A stretch of DNA of 64,000 nucleotides from Sporosarcina sp. Marseille-Q4943 (GTDB lineage: Bacteria; Bacillota; Bacilli; Bacillales_A; Planococcaceae). A model generated the notes under the pieces. That model was not told where the DNA came from. It searched no databases and was given only the letters and a program-made list of their open reading frames with translations. Below, in pieces: positions 35,838 to 44,019 of this stretch. The DNA is taken from NCBI RefSeq assembly GCF_943736995.1, contig NZ_OX031157.1:1709001-1773000 (forward strand). Reading direction: 5' to 3'. Numbering within the stretch: position 1 is the stretch's first letter; every line of letters begins with the position of its first letter. The position numbers and the translations under genes are program-made.

Positions 35838-35885
35838 GCCGTACAACTCCTTTGCTATTTGTACGTCATAGCCGCCTGAAAAGTT

Positions 35886-36680
35886 TCAATGTAAATTGAC
35901 AATTTCAACTTTCCTCACTCTGGACTGTATCAATTCACGGATTTCTTCCAGCTCATTTCGGTGTAAGGCTTCGACAATCGCGCTTCCGACGATGACGCCA
36001 TCCGTATGATTGCACATTTCCTTTACTTGCTCTCGCGTTGAGATGCCGAATCCCGCCAGTACCGGCACAGTACTGATCTGCTTAACACGTTGTAGATGGG
36101 AATAGAGTTCCTCGCTAAAGTCATTCCGTTTTCCCGTAATTCCATTAACGGTCACCGCATATAAAAAACCTTCAGCGCTCTCCGCTATCTTTGCAATTCG
36201 TTCATCTGGACTTGTCAACGACACGAGGGGGATCCACGCGATATCCTTCCCTTTCAGTTCTTCTCGAAACGGGCCGCTCTCCTCAAGCGGCAAATCCGGG
36301 ATAATCAATCCACTGACCCCTGCTTTTTCGCACACTTCGACAAATTGTGGCATACCGAACGCCAAGACTGGATTCAAATACGTCATGACAACTAAAGGAA
36401 CCGCCACTTCCCCTTTGCATCGCTCAAGTTCCTCCAATACTTTCCGGAGAGTCACACCTTCTGTAAGCGCCCGAGCTCCCGCCTGTTGGATCGCCTCCCC
36501 ATCCGCCACCGGGTCGGAAAACGGAATGCCGACCTCAATCGCCGTCACGCCGGCCTCTTGCAAAAAGAGGAGCTTCTCCTTCAATGTCGCTAAACCTCCG
36601 TCGCCTGCCAATATATATGGCACAAACGCCTTTTCACCATTAGCGATACATGTTCGGATCCTTCTCTCTAACGTTTTCAT
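35886..36680 (-). CDS. trpA: Tryptophan synthase alpha chain
   Basis: 264 residues, TIM barrel. Catalytic Glu49 ([11 protein letters not shown]) and Asp60 (VADG) are present at the standard positions, with the phosphate-binding GFGIST and GVIVGSAIV near the end. It cleaves indole-3-glycerol phosphate to indole, which is channelled to TrpB. Its start overlaps the trpB stop. Confidence 0.97.
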   Translation of the reverse strand: MKTLERRIRTCIANGEKAFVPYILAGDGGLATLKEKLLFLQEAGVTAIEVGIPFSDPVADGEAIQQAGARALTEGVTLRKVLEELERCKGEVAVPLVVMTYLNPVLAFGMPQFVEVCEKAGVSGLIIPDLPLEESGPFREELKGKDIAWIPLVSLTSPDERIAKIAESAEGFLYAVTVNGITGKRNDFSEELYSHLQRVKQISTVPVLAGFGISTREQVKEMCNHTDGVIVGSAIVEALHRNELEEIRELIQSRVRKVEIVNLH

Positions 36681-37870
36681 TTCAACCCACCTCCAAGCGC
36701 TTCACGAACCGTTTGCATATCTTTATCTCCCCGTCCCGACAAACAGACGACGACAATTTCATCCTTACACATTCCTTTTGCCAGCCCCGTCGCAAACTGG
36801 ATCGCATGGGCGCTCTCGAGAGCGGGGATGATCCCTTCCGTCCTCGACAAAACTTGCAGCCCTTCCAAAGCTTCCGCATCCGTCACAGCCGAATACTTCA
36901 CTCTGCCAATGTCATGCAAATGGCAATGCTCAGGTCCTACCGCCGGGTAATCGAGTCCTGCGGAAATCGAATGCGCTTCCTGGATAAAACCGTTTTCGTC
37001 CTGCAGCACATACATATACGCCCCATGTAGGACGCCTTCCTTCCCGTCCGCAATGGCAGCCGCATGAAGCCCTGTCGCAATGCCGCTTCCTGCCGCTTCA
37101 ACACCGTACAGCGCAACTCCCTCATCTTCGACAAACGGGTGGAACATGCCAATCGCATTGCTGCCTCCTCCAATGCACGCAACAACCGCGTCCGGCAATC
37201 GGCCTTCCTTTTCGATAATTTGCCGTCTCGTCTCCACGCCGATCACCCGCTGGAAATCACGTACGATTTCCGGGAATGGATGTGGACCGAGGGCTGAACC
37301 TAATATATAATGCGTATCCTCAACATTCGCGACCCAATAACGTAATGCTTCATTGACGGCATCCTTCAACGTTCCCGACCCTTTGTCGACCGACACGACC
37401 TTCGCGCCGAGCAGCTCCATCCGGAACACATTCAGCTCCTGACGGCGGATGTCCTCCTTGCCCATGAAGACGATGCACTCCAACCCGAATAATGCACAAG
37501 CCGTCGCAGTCGCTACACCATGTTGCCCGGCACCCGTTTCTGCCACGATTTTCTTTTTCCCCATCCGCATCGCAAGCAGCGCCTGCCCGAGCGAATTATT
37601 GATTTTATGGGCACCCGTATGATTCAAATCTTCCCGCTTCAAGAAGATTTTTGCGCCTCCGACTTTCTCCGTCAAACGCTTCGCAAAATAGAGCGGGTTC
37701 TCCCTGCCGACAAAATCCTGCAAATAATGATTTAATTCCTCGGAAAATGTCGAATCGGCCTTCGCCTCCTCATACGCCTTCTCCAAGTCAATGAGTGCAG
37801 ACATCAACGTCTCCGGCACATATTGCCCGCCGAACTTCCCATATCGTCCTTTTCTCATCTCTGTCGCCAT
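36677..37870 (-). CDS. trpB: Tryptophan synthase beta chain
   Basis: 397 residues. PLP lysine Lys89 in [10 protein letters not shown], the glycine-rich phosphate loop in GGGSNAIG, and catalytic Glu in ETGAGQHG. Condenses indole with serine to tryptophan. Begins one base after the trpF stop, behind AGGAGGAG. Confidence 0.97.
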   Translation of the reverse strand: MATEMRKGRYGKFGGQYVPETLMSALIDLEKAYEEAKADSTFSEELNHYLQDFVGRENPLYFAKRLTEKVGGAKIFLKREDLNHTGAHKINNSLGQALLAMRMGKKKIVAETGAGQHGVATATACALFGLECIVFMGKEDIRRQELNVFRMELLGAKVVSVDKGSGTLKDAVNEALRYWVANVEDTHYILGSALGPHPFPEIVRDFQRVIGVETRRQIIEKEGRLPDAVVACIGGGSNAIGMFHPFVEDEGVALYGVEAAGSGIATGLHAAAIADGKEGVLHGAYMYVLQDENGFIQEAHSISAGLDYPAVGPEHCHLHDIGRVKYSAVTDAEALEGLQVLSRTEGIIPALESAHAIQFATGLAKGMCKDEIVVVCLSGRGDKDMQTVREALGGGLK

Positions 37871-37871
37871 C

Positions 37872-38483
37872 TTAGCTCTCCTCCTCTTTCACCGCACGAA
37901 TAAACTCGCGAATCAACGTCTCATCTTTTCTACGATCGATCTCCACGCCGCTCGACACATCCACCATGAACGGTCGCACTTGCCGGATGGCCTCCTTGAC
38001 GTTCTGCGCATGAAGCCCGCCCGCCAAAATGACCCGATCTCTCGGAACATCTCTATCTAATAAGCCCCAGTCAAATATCTTCCCGCTTCCTCCGCTGAAC
38101 TCTACGCCTGGCGTATCGAATAAGACATACTCTGTCTGGTAACCATGCACCTTTTCAACATCTTCACTACCGTGTACTGATAACACTTTAATAGAAGGAA
38201 GTCCGACTCTTTCAATGAACGTGGACGACTCCCCGCCGTGATATTGGATATAATCGAGCGGCACTTCCCGGAAGGCATGCTCCAGTTCTTCCCGCTCCGC
38301 ATTGACGAAGACGCCGATCTTCATGACGTGATCCGGTACGAATTGCGCCAGCTCCTTCGCTTCCGCAATCGCGACACGGCGTCTGCTCGGTGCAAATACG
38401 AATCCGACCGCATCCGCCCCCGCTTCCACCGCAGCTTGCACATGCTTCGGCTCCATCAACCCACAAATCTTCACTTTCGTCAT
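37872..38483 (-). CDS. trpF: Phosphoribosylanthranilate isomerase
   Basis: 203 residues. KVKICGL with the catalytic Cys at residue 7, [11 protein letters not shown], and [11 protein letters not shown] plus VDVSSGVE with the catalytic Asp. Amadori step of tryptophan synthesis. 4-bp overlap with trpC. Confidence 0.96.
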   Translation of the reverse strand: MTKVKICGLMEPKHVQAAVEAGADAVGFVFAPSRRRVAIAEAKELAQFVPDHVMKIGVFVNAEREELEHAFREVPLDYIQYHGGESSTFIERVGLPSIKVLSVHGSEDVEKVHGYQTEYVLFDTPGVEFSGGSGKIFDWGLLDRDVPRDRVILAGGLHAQNVKEAIRQVRPFMVDVSSGVEIDRRKDETLIREFIRAVKEEES

Positions 38484-39271
38484 AGTGGAACACCCGCCTT
38501 CGGAACTTGAAGCGAACGGAGCGAGTCTTCAACAGAAGCACTCCGCATAAGCGACTCGCCGACTAATATTGCGCTCGCCCCCGCAGCCGCTGCCCGACTA
38601 GCATCTTCCTCATCCATAATGCCGCTTTCACTAATGAACACGCGGTCTTCATTAAACGGAAAATGCATTGCAACCTCTTCCGTCCTTGCGATATCCACTT
38701 CGAACGTCCGTAGATCACGGTTATTGACGCCAATCAGTTTTGCATCCACCGCTAATGCACGGTTCAATTCATTTGCATCATGGACTTCCACGAGCACTTC
38801 GAGCCCTTGATCCGTCGCATAGATGTGAAGCCTTTCGAGCGATGCATCATCGAGCGCCGCCACGATGAGCAAGATGACGGATGCACCTGCTTGTTTTGCA
38901 CGGTCGATCTGCACTTCATGAATGATGAAATCCTTACAGAGCAGCGGTGTTCGGACAGCTTCAGCTACCGCGGCCAAGTCGTCAAAGGAACCTTTAAAAA
39001 AGGTTGAATCCGTCAACACCGAGATGCACGCCGCCCCTGCTTGCTCATACGCCTTTGCCTGCACGACCGGATCCGTATTCCCGGCTATCATTCCCTTCGA
39101 AGGCGAAGCGCGTTTCATTTCCGAAATGACTTCCAATCGATGTGACTGCCGTAAAATTTTAAAAAGAGAAGGCCTTTTCGACATTGTTTCACATGAAACG
39201 ACACGTTCCTCCATTAAGAGTTGCTTCACTTCGAGCCGTTTTGTCTGTAAAATCTTTTCTAATATCGTCAT
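38480..39271 (-). CDS. trpC: Indole-3-glycerol phosphate synthase
   Basis: 263 residues, TIM barrel. SEMKRASPSKG holds the catalytic lysine, LLCKDFIIHEVQI a second one, and GVNNRDLRTFEVD and VFISESGIM are family blocks. 4-bp overlaps with trpD and trpF indicate coupled translation. Confidence 0.97.
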   Translation of the reverse strand: MTILEKILQTKRLEVKQLLMEERVVSCETMSKRPSLFKILRQSHRLEVISEMKRASPSKGMIAGNTDPVVQAKAYEQAGAACISVLTDSTFFKGSFDDLAAVAEAVRTPLLCKDFIIHEVQIDRAKQAGASVILLIVAALDDASLERLHIYATDQGLEVLVEVHDANELNRALAVDAKLIGVNNRDLRTFEVDIARTEEVAMHFPFNEDRVFISESGIMDEEDASRAAAAGASAILVGESLMRSASVEDSLRSLQVPKAGVPL

Positions 39272-40299
39272 CTCGCCATCGCCTCCTGCCCAATCTTTTC
39301 ACTGAACTCGACGACCGCCTCAAGTTTTTGAAGCGCATTGCCTGATAGGATGCTATCGGTCGCCCGTTCAATTCCTTCCTGTATCGAATCCGCCACGCCG
39401 TTTGCAAACAATCCTAGGCCAGCATTGAACACGACCGTATCAAAACGGGGTCCCCGTTCGCCTTGCAGGACGGAGTGGATCATGGCGGCATTCTCCTCCG
39501 GCGACCCACCGCGGATTGCGGAATGTGGGGCATATGCAAGCCCGACGTCTTCCGCGGTCAATGAGAACGGAATCAAGTCGCCTTTATCCATCAAGACGAA
39601 CGAATTTTGCCCGGCGAGTGATGCTTCATCCATTCCACCAGCTCCCGACACGACAATCGCTCGATCCCTTCCGAGCATCCGCATGACGGACGCATATTCC
39701 ATAATGAAATCAGGACGGTTGATGCCCGTGAACTGGGTTTGTAGCGTAATCGGATTCGTCAACGGTCCGACGAGGTTGAAGATCGTCGGCTTCCCGATTT
39801 TCCGCCGCGCCTCCCCAATCTTTTTCATTTTCGGATGGACGATTGGTGCGAATAAAAACGCAATCCCTTCCTCCCGAAGCATCCTGCCCATGTCGTCCGG
39901 CGTAAAATTACAATGGATGCCAAGCGCATCGAGTGCGTCTTGGCTCCCTGCCGCACTTGTAATTTTCCGGTTGCCATGCTTCGCCACTTTCACTCCGGCG
40001 CCTGCAAGGACGAAAGCCGACGTTGTGCTAATGTTAAACGAGTTAGAGCCGTCGCCTCCCGTCCCGCAATTGTCCAAATAACGGGCTTCTGGGACGTCCA
40101 GCCCTACTGCATGCGATGTCATGACCGAAGCCAATGCCCCAACTTCCGTCGCCGTCTCACCTTTCTTGGATAAAGCGATAAGAAACGCTGCGATTTCCTC
40201 TATGTCCGCTTCATCCGAAAACATTTGATTCGCCGCATCCTCCATCTCTTCATATCGTAAGTTAAGGCCTTCCTCTACTTTTCTCGTATAGTTTTTCAC
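39268..40299 (-). CDS. trpD: Anthranilate phosphoribosyltransferase
   Basis: 343 residues. The PRPP loop GTGGDGSNSFNIST, KHGNRKITSAAGSQDALDALG and NPITLQTQFTGI are clear. Not fused to TrpG, in line with the absence of a glutaminase gene in the operon. GTG start, AGGAGAG seven bases upstream. Confidence 0.97.
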   Translation of the reverse strand: MKNYTRKVEEGLNLRYEEMEDAANQMFSDEADIEEIAAFLIALSKKGETATEVGALASVMTSHAVGLDVPEARYLDNCGTGGDGSNSFNISTTSAFVLAGAGVKVAKHGNRKITSAAGSQDALDALGIHCNFTPDDMGRMLREEGIAFLFAPIVHPKMKKIGEARRKIGKPTIFNLVGPLTNPITLQTQFTGINRPDFIMEYASVMRMLGRDRAIVVSGAGGMDEASLAGQNSFVLMDKGDLIPFSLTAEDVGLAYAPHSAIRGGSPEENAAMIHSVLQGERGPRFDTVVFNAGLGLFANGVADSIQEGIERATDSILSGNALQKLEAVVEFSEKIGQEAMAR

Positions 40300-40329
40300 T
40301 GCTCATCTCTCCTCTTCTAGTCTCTTCTT

Positions 40330-41688
40330 TTATTTCAAAGCATCTAATAAAGAACGGGCTTTGTTCACTGTCTCCTTATATTCCAATGCCGGCACGGAAT
40401 TCTTCACAATTCCCGCTCCCGCTTGGACGGTTGCTATCCCGTCTTGCACTGTCATCGTCCGGATCGTCAATGCAAAATCGATATTGCCGTTCAATCCGAT
40501 ATAACCGATCGCTCCTCCATACAACCCGCGCGGCTCGTCTTCCAACTTCGAAATGACATCCATCGCAACCTTTTTTGGCGATCCCGTAACCGTTCCCGCC
40601 GGCAGCGTCGCCTTCAACGCATCGAGTGCATGCAATTCATGTGCAAGTGTCCCTTCCACTTCCGAAACGAGATGCATGACATGCTCGTATCTTACGGTTT
40701 CCATATAAGTTGCAACGCGGACGGACGACGGATCACAAACGGTTTCCATCTCTTTCTTGCTTACGTCAACTAACATGTCATGCTCCGAAAGCTCTTTCGG
40801 ATCGTTACGCAGTTCTTTTTCCAACACCCGATCCTCTTCCGCGTCTCGTCCCCTTCTCCGCGTGCCCGCTATCGGATTTGTAAGGACCTTGCCGTCTGTC
40901 ACCTTGACGAGACTTTCAGGGGAAGCCCCGATGACGATATGATCGCCGAACTCCATATAGTACATATAAGGCGACGGATTCTTTTTGCGCAGCTTCCGAT
41001 AGAGCGCGAACGGGTCGCCGTCTATGTCCGCTTCAAGCTTGCGCGAAAGGACGACTTGCTCAACGGAGCCCTCTTCAATGAACCTTTGCGCTTGCCTGAC
41101 CCGGTCTTCAAATTCTTCCTGTGAAATCCCGCATCGATAATCGGAAACCGACACCCCTCTCTCCTCTTCAACTGCTCCTGACATAATTAGCTCTGCTAAC
41201 GCATCCAAGTCAGGCATTGCGTACTCCGGTCGTAACTCTGTATGAAGCAACGTCACTTCATTCAGGAGGTGATCAAAGATGATGACCGTGTCGTAAATAT
41301 TGAAATACACATCATGCTTTTCATTGGATTGAACAGCCGATTCCCCTGCAGCGCCGTATCCGACATACCCGACGGCGCCGCCCATGAACGGATATTTTCC
41401 ATGCTCGGCAATTCGCGGCATCAACCTTTTTAGGAGTGTGAATAAATTCCCTTCATGCACATACGATTTCCCCGTCGCATACACAAACTCTTCCAACCGG
41501 CCATTCACTCCACGGTACGCCTTCACCGGATCCACGCCGATGAACGAATACCGCCCCGACGACTCATGTTGCAACGAGCTTTCCAATAAAAACCGGTGGC
41601 GTCCTTGCAAGCGTCTGAATATGTGAATCGGCGTCAGCGAATCCCCTTCAATTTTCTTTTCCGTAATGCGCAAACTCGTCTTTTCCAT
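40330..41688 (-). CDS. trpE: Anthranilate synthase component I
   Basis: 452 residues. N-terminal regulatory region with LLESSLQHESSGRYSFIGVDP (the LLES motif of tryptophan inhibition) and a C-terminal chorismate-binding domain with TNPIAGTRRRGRDAEED, LSEHDMLVDVSKKEM and PAGTVTGSPKKVAMD. No trpG follows; in Bacillus relatives the glutaminase PabA encoded elsewhere serves both folate and tryptophan synthesis, and the same is likely here. First gene after the T-box. Confidence 0.97.
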   Translation of the reverse strand: MEKTSLRITEKKIEGDSLTPIHIFRRLQGRHRFLLESSLQHESSGRYSFIGVDPVKAYRGVNGRLEEFVYATGKSYVHEGNLFTLLKRLMPRIAEHGKYPFMGGAVGYVGYGAAGESAVQSNEKHDVYFNIYDTVIIFDHLLNEVTLLHTELRPEYAMPDLDALAELIMSGAVEEERGVSVSDYRCGISQEEFEDRVRQAQRFIEEGSVEQVVLSRKLEADIDGDPFALYRKLRKKNPSPYMYYMEFGDHIVIGASPESLVKVTDGKVLTNPIAGTRRRGRDAEEDRVLEKELRNDPKELSEHDMLVDVSKKEMETVCDPSSVRVATYMETVRYEHVMHLVSEVEGTLAHELHALDALKATLPAGTVTGSPKKVAMDVISKLEDEPRGLYGGAIGYIGLNGNIDFALTIRTMTVQDGIATVQAGAGIVKNSVPALEYKETVNKARSLLDALK

Positions 41689-41732
41689 CTCAGCTCTCCT
41701 CTATTTTGTTTGTAGTAGGTTTGGTGAAAAAA

Positions 41733-42074
41733 CAAAAAAGCCCTCTGCAAAAGGACAGAAAAGTCCAGTTGCAGAGGACGGATTACCCGCGTTGCCACCT
41801 CTATTTGAAGCCAAAAGCTTCCACTCGGCGCGCCTAAATAAGGCACTTCCCGTAACGTGGGAAAGACGTCCATCCGAAAATCTCCAGACGGCTCTCATAA
41901 GTCCATTCACACCGGCCGCGAATCAGTTTCCACCATCCACTGACTCTCTACATCGCGATTCCGTTGCTACTCCTCTTATTCAACAATTTCTCAGCTATGC
42001 TCTTCTCAACTCGACTCATCTGTTCTCGGGCGGCGCCGCTCCCGGCACCTCTACCCTCTCCGAACAAAAAAGTT
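41733..42074 (-). ncRNA. T-box leader of the trp operon
   Basis: The minus-strand T-box core GGTGGCAACGCGGG (41786-41799) is unmistakable. It is followed by the intrinsic terminator CCTCTGCAA / TTGCAGAGG (stem 41742-41777) with TTTTTT, about 45 bases before trpE. Upstream stem I-III sequence extends to about 42074. A TGG at 41903-41905 in the context GTGTGAATGGACTTATG is the likely specifier, fitting tRNA-Trp. Uncharged tRNA would stabilise the antiterminator and allow trp transcription. The specifier choice is inference; the T-box itself is firm. Confidence 0.92.
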
Positions 42075-42080
42075 GTTTTA

Positions 42081-42109
42081 ACCTTACTATGCATTCAGTC
42101 AATTGTCAA
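42081..42109 (-). promoter_or_regulatory. trp operon promoter
   Basis: TTGACA (42104-42109) and TAAGGT (42081-42086) on the minus strand, 17-base spacer, just upstream of the T-box leader. Confidence 0.75.
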
Positions 42110-42139
42110 CCTTTCGATAACATATACAGTCCCACGATT

Positions 42140-42168
42140 TTGTAAACGTGCGGCCCAAGCTGTACAAT
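42140..42168 (+). promoter_or_regulatory. rluF promoter
   Basis: TTGTAA (42140-42145) and TACAAT (42163-42168), 17-base spacing, 32 bases before the rluF start. Divergent from the trp promoter. Confidence 0.65.
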
Positions 42169-42200
42169 AGTGGAAAGAAACTCGAAAAAAGGTGAACCTA

Positions 42201-42905
42201 ATGCGAATCAATAAATATTTAAGCGAAGCGGGCATCGTTTCCAGGCGCGGCGCGGACAAATGGATCGAAGATGGGCGTGTAACAATCAATGGCCAGCCCG
42301 CTGAACTCGGAAGCAGAGTCGAAACAGGAGATGAAGTTCGTGTCGACGGCAAACCCGTGAAAACAGAGGAGCAACTCGTCTATATCGCCCTTAATAAACC
42401 CGTCGGCATCACGAGCACGACCGAACGCCATATCGAAGGGAATGTCGTCGATTTCGTCAATCACCCGCTCCGCATTTTCCATATCGGACGGCTCGACAAA
42501 GATTCCGACGGTTTGCTGCTTCTAACGAATGACGGCGACATCGTGAATGAAATCCTACGCGAAGAACACGGACACGAAAAAGAATATATCGTCACCGTTG
42601 ACCGTCCAATTACGAAAGAATTCATTAAAAACATGGAATCCGGTGTCAAAATCCTCGACACAATCACGAAACCATGCAAAGTGAAACAACTCGGCCCCTG
42701 CAAATTCAACATCACATTGACACAAGGTCTGAACCGCCAAATCCGACGCATGTGCTCGGCACTCGGCTACAACGTCAGACGCCTCCAGCGCACACGCATC
42801 ATGAACATCCAACTCGGCAACTTACCGATCGGACAATGGCGCGACTTGACGGAAAAGGAACTTAAAGAGATGTACCGGATGCTTGATTATGAGCCGAAAA
42901 GGTGA
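42201..42905 (+). CDS. rluF: 23S rRNA pseudouridine synthase, RluF type
   Basis: 234 residues. N-terminal S4 RNA-binding domain ([27 protein letters not shown]) and a RsuA/RluB/RluF catalytic domain with Asp in [34 protein letters not shown] and [12 protein letters not shown]. The HEKEY and [10 protein letters not shown] forms favour RluF, the enzyme acting near U2604 (E. coli numbering), over RluB. ATG at 42201 chosen because AAAAAAGGTGA precedes it at the right distance; the upstream GTG lies inside that site. Confidence 0.92.
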   Translation: MRINKYLSEAGIVSRRGADKWIEDGRVTINGQPAELGSRVETGDEVRVDGKPVKTEEQLVYIALNKPVGITSTTERHIEGNVVDFVNHPLRIFHIGRLDKDSDGLLLLTNDGDIVNEILREEHGHEKEYIVTVDRPITKEFIKNMESGVKILDTITKPCKVKQLGPCKFNITLTQGLNRQIRRMCSALGYNVRRLQRTRIMNIQLGNLPIGQWRDLTEKELKEMYRMLDYEPKR

Positions 42906-42922
42906 AAAAACCAGGAAATTAT

Positions 42923-42967
42923 AAAGGGCGATACACATTGTGCAAGTACAATATGTATCGCCCTTTT
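42923..42967. terminator. Terminator after rluF
   Basis: AAAGGGCGATACA...TGTATCGCCCTTT, a strong stem with T-run, able to act on both strands. Confidence 0.85.
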
Positions 42968-43058
42968 TATACGCATCCATGATCATTACAGAATGTTTCA
43001 ATCCTGTGATAAATATTAAAAAGGAGCGCATACTGTTTCTTTTTCGTAGGATTAACAC

Positions 43059-43064
43059 TATAAT
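43059..43064 (+). promoter_or_regulatory. -10 element before the SurA-like lipoprotein
   Basis: Perfect TATAAT 60 bases before the start; the -35 (TTTCTT at 17 bases) is poor, so an activator or weak promoter is possible. Confidence 0.4.
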
Positions 43065-43123
43065 GCGCACTAGATGATTTTTTACGAAAGATTATACTTC
43101 TAGCTTAAGGAAGGAGATCGATT

Positions 43124-43876
43124 ATGAAAAAAATAATGTTTACATTAATCACCGGTCTACTGGCCATTGTTTTAGTGGCATGCGGGGGAAATGACGAAAG
43201 TTCAGAAGCAGGTAATAATAAAGCAAAAACAGCGGAAAATGAACAGCAAGAACAAATGGAAGAAATGCAAAAGAACTTAGAAGCACAGCAAATAGATGAA
43301 GATAAAACTGTTGCCATAGTGAATGATAAAGAGATTTTAGGAAGCGACTATAATATCGCTTTAGCATCTATACAAGGACAAATGCAGCAAATGGGACAAG
43401 ATCCGACTTCTAAAGAAGCTGCAGAGCAAGTGAAAAACCAAACAATTGACAGCTTAGTCGGACAAACTCTTCTTCTTCAAGAGGCGGATAAAAAAAGCTA
43501 TAAAGCTTCGGAGGCAGCTATTAACAAGCAGCTGGACGAAATAAAAAGTCAGTTTAAAACGGAAAAAGAATTCAAAGCAACTCTTGAAAAATTCGGCATG
43601 GACATGAAAACACTCGAAACTCAAATAGCTGACGATATTAAAATTAAACAGTACGTTGAGAAAGAAGTGCCGGCTAGCAAAATAAGTGATGAAGAAATTC
43701 AACAAATGTATGATCAATATGCGGAACAAGGAAAGAGTGCTGGACAAGAAGTTCCAAAGCTTGAAGAAATAAAACCACAAATAGAACAATCTCTACATCA
43801 GCAAAAACAGCAGGAAAAACTTAATCAGCACGTTGACAAGCTAAAGAAAAATGCGGCAATTAACATCAAGATTTAA
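43124..43876 (+). CDS. SurA/PrsA-like lipoprotein without a PPIase domain
   Basis: 250 residues. Lipoprotein signal to Cys20 (IVLVACGGN), a Gln/Glu-rich linker to about 60, then a SurA N-terminal-like helical chaperone region (VAIVNDKEILGSDYNIAL, ...NQTIDSLVGQTLLLQEADKK) and a C-terminal helix. The parvulin PPIase domain between them, expected in PrsA, is absent: the sequence goes straight to KLEEIKPQIEQSLHQQKQ. It should act outside the membrane as a folding or anchoring factor. The gene is visibly richer in A/T and in Lys/Gln codons than its neighbours, hinting at transfer or different expression. Strong AAGGAAGGAG site. Confidence 0.85.
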   Translation: MKKIMFTLITGLLAIVLVACGGNDESSEAGNNKAKTAENEQQEQMEEMQKNLEAQQIDEDKTVAIVNDKEILGSDYNIALASIQGQMQQMGQDPTSKEAAEQVKNQTIDSLVGQTLLLQEADKKSYKASEAAINKQLDEIKSQFKTEKEFKATLEKFGMDMKTLETQIADDIKIKQYVEKEVPASKISDEEIQQMYDQYAEQGKSAGQEVPKLEEIKPQIEQSLHQQKQQEKLNQHVDKLKKNAAINIKI

Positions 43877-43908
43877 GGCGTACAAACAAAAATGAACAAC
43901 TCAATGGG

Positions 43909-43922
43909 CTGTTGACAAACGC
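43909..43922 (+). repeat. Solo copy of the MITE-like terminus
   Basis: CTGTTGACAAACGC is identical to the right terminus of the element at 18625-18873 (there on the minus strand). Fourteen bases shared, with GG or CC before it. Confidence 0.4.
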
Positions 43923-43933
43923 CTCTTCAAACG

Positions 43934-43980
43934 AAAAAGAAGATGGATCTCTACAAAATGTAGTGTTCATCTTCTTTTTT
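43934..43980. terminator. Bidirectional terminator between convergent genes
   Basis: AAAAAGAAGATG / CATCTTCTTTTT with an inner CTACA/TGTAG pairing in the loop. Confidence 0.85.
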
Positions 43981-44019
43981 ATTCACTATGTTTCGTGTCT
44001 ATATATTAGCTGTAAACGT

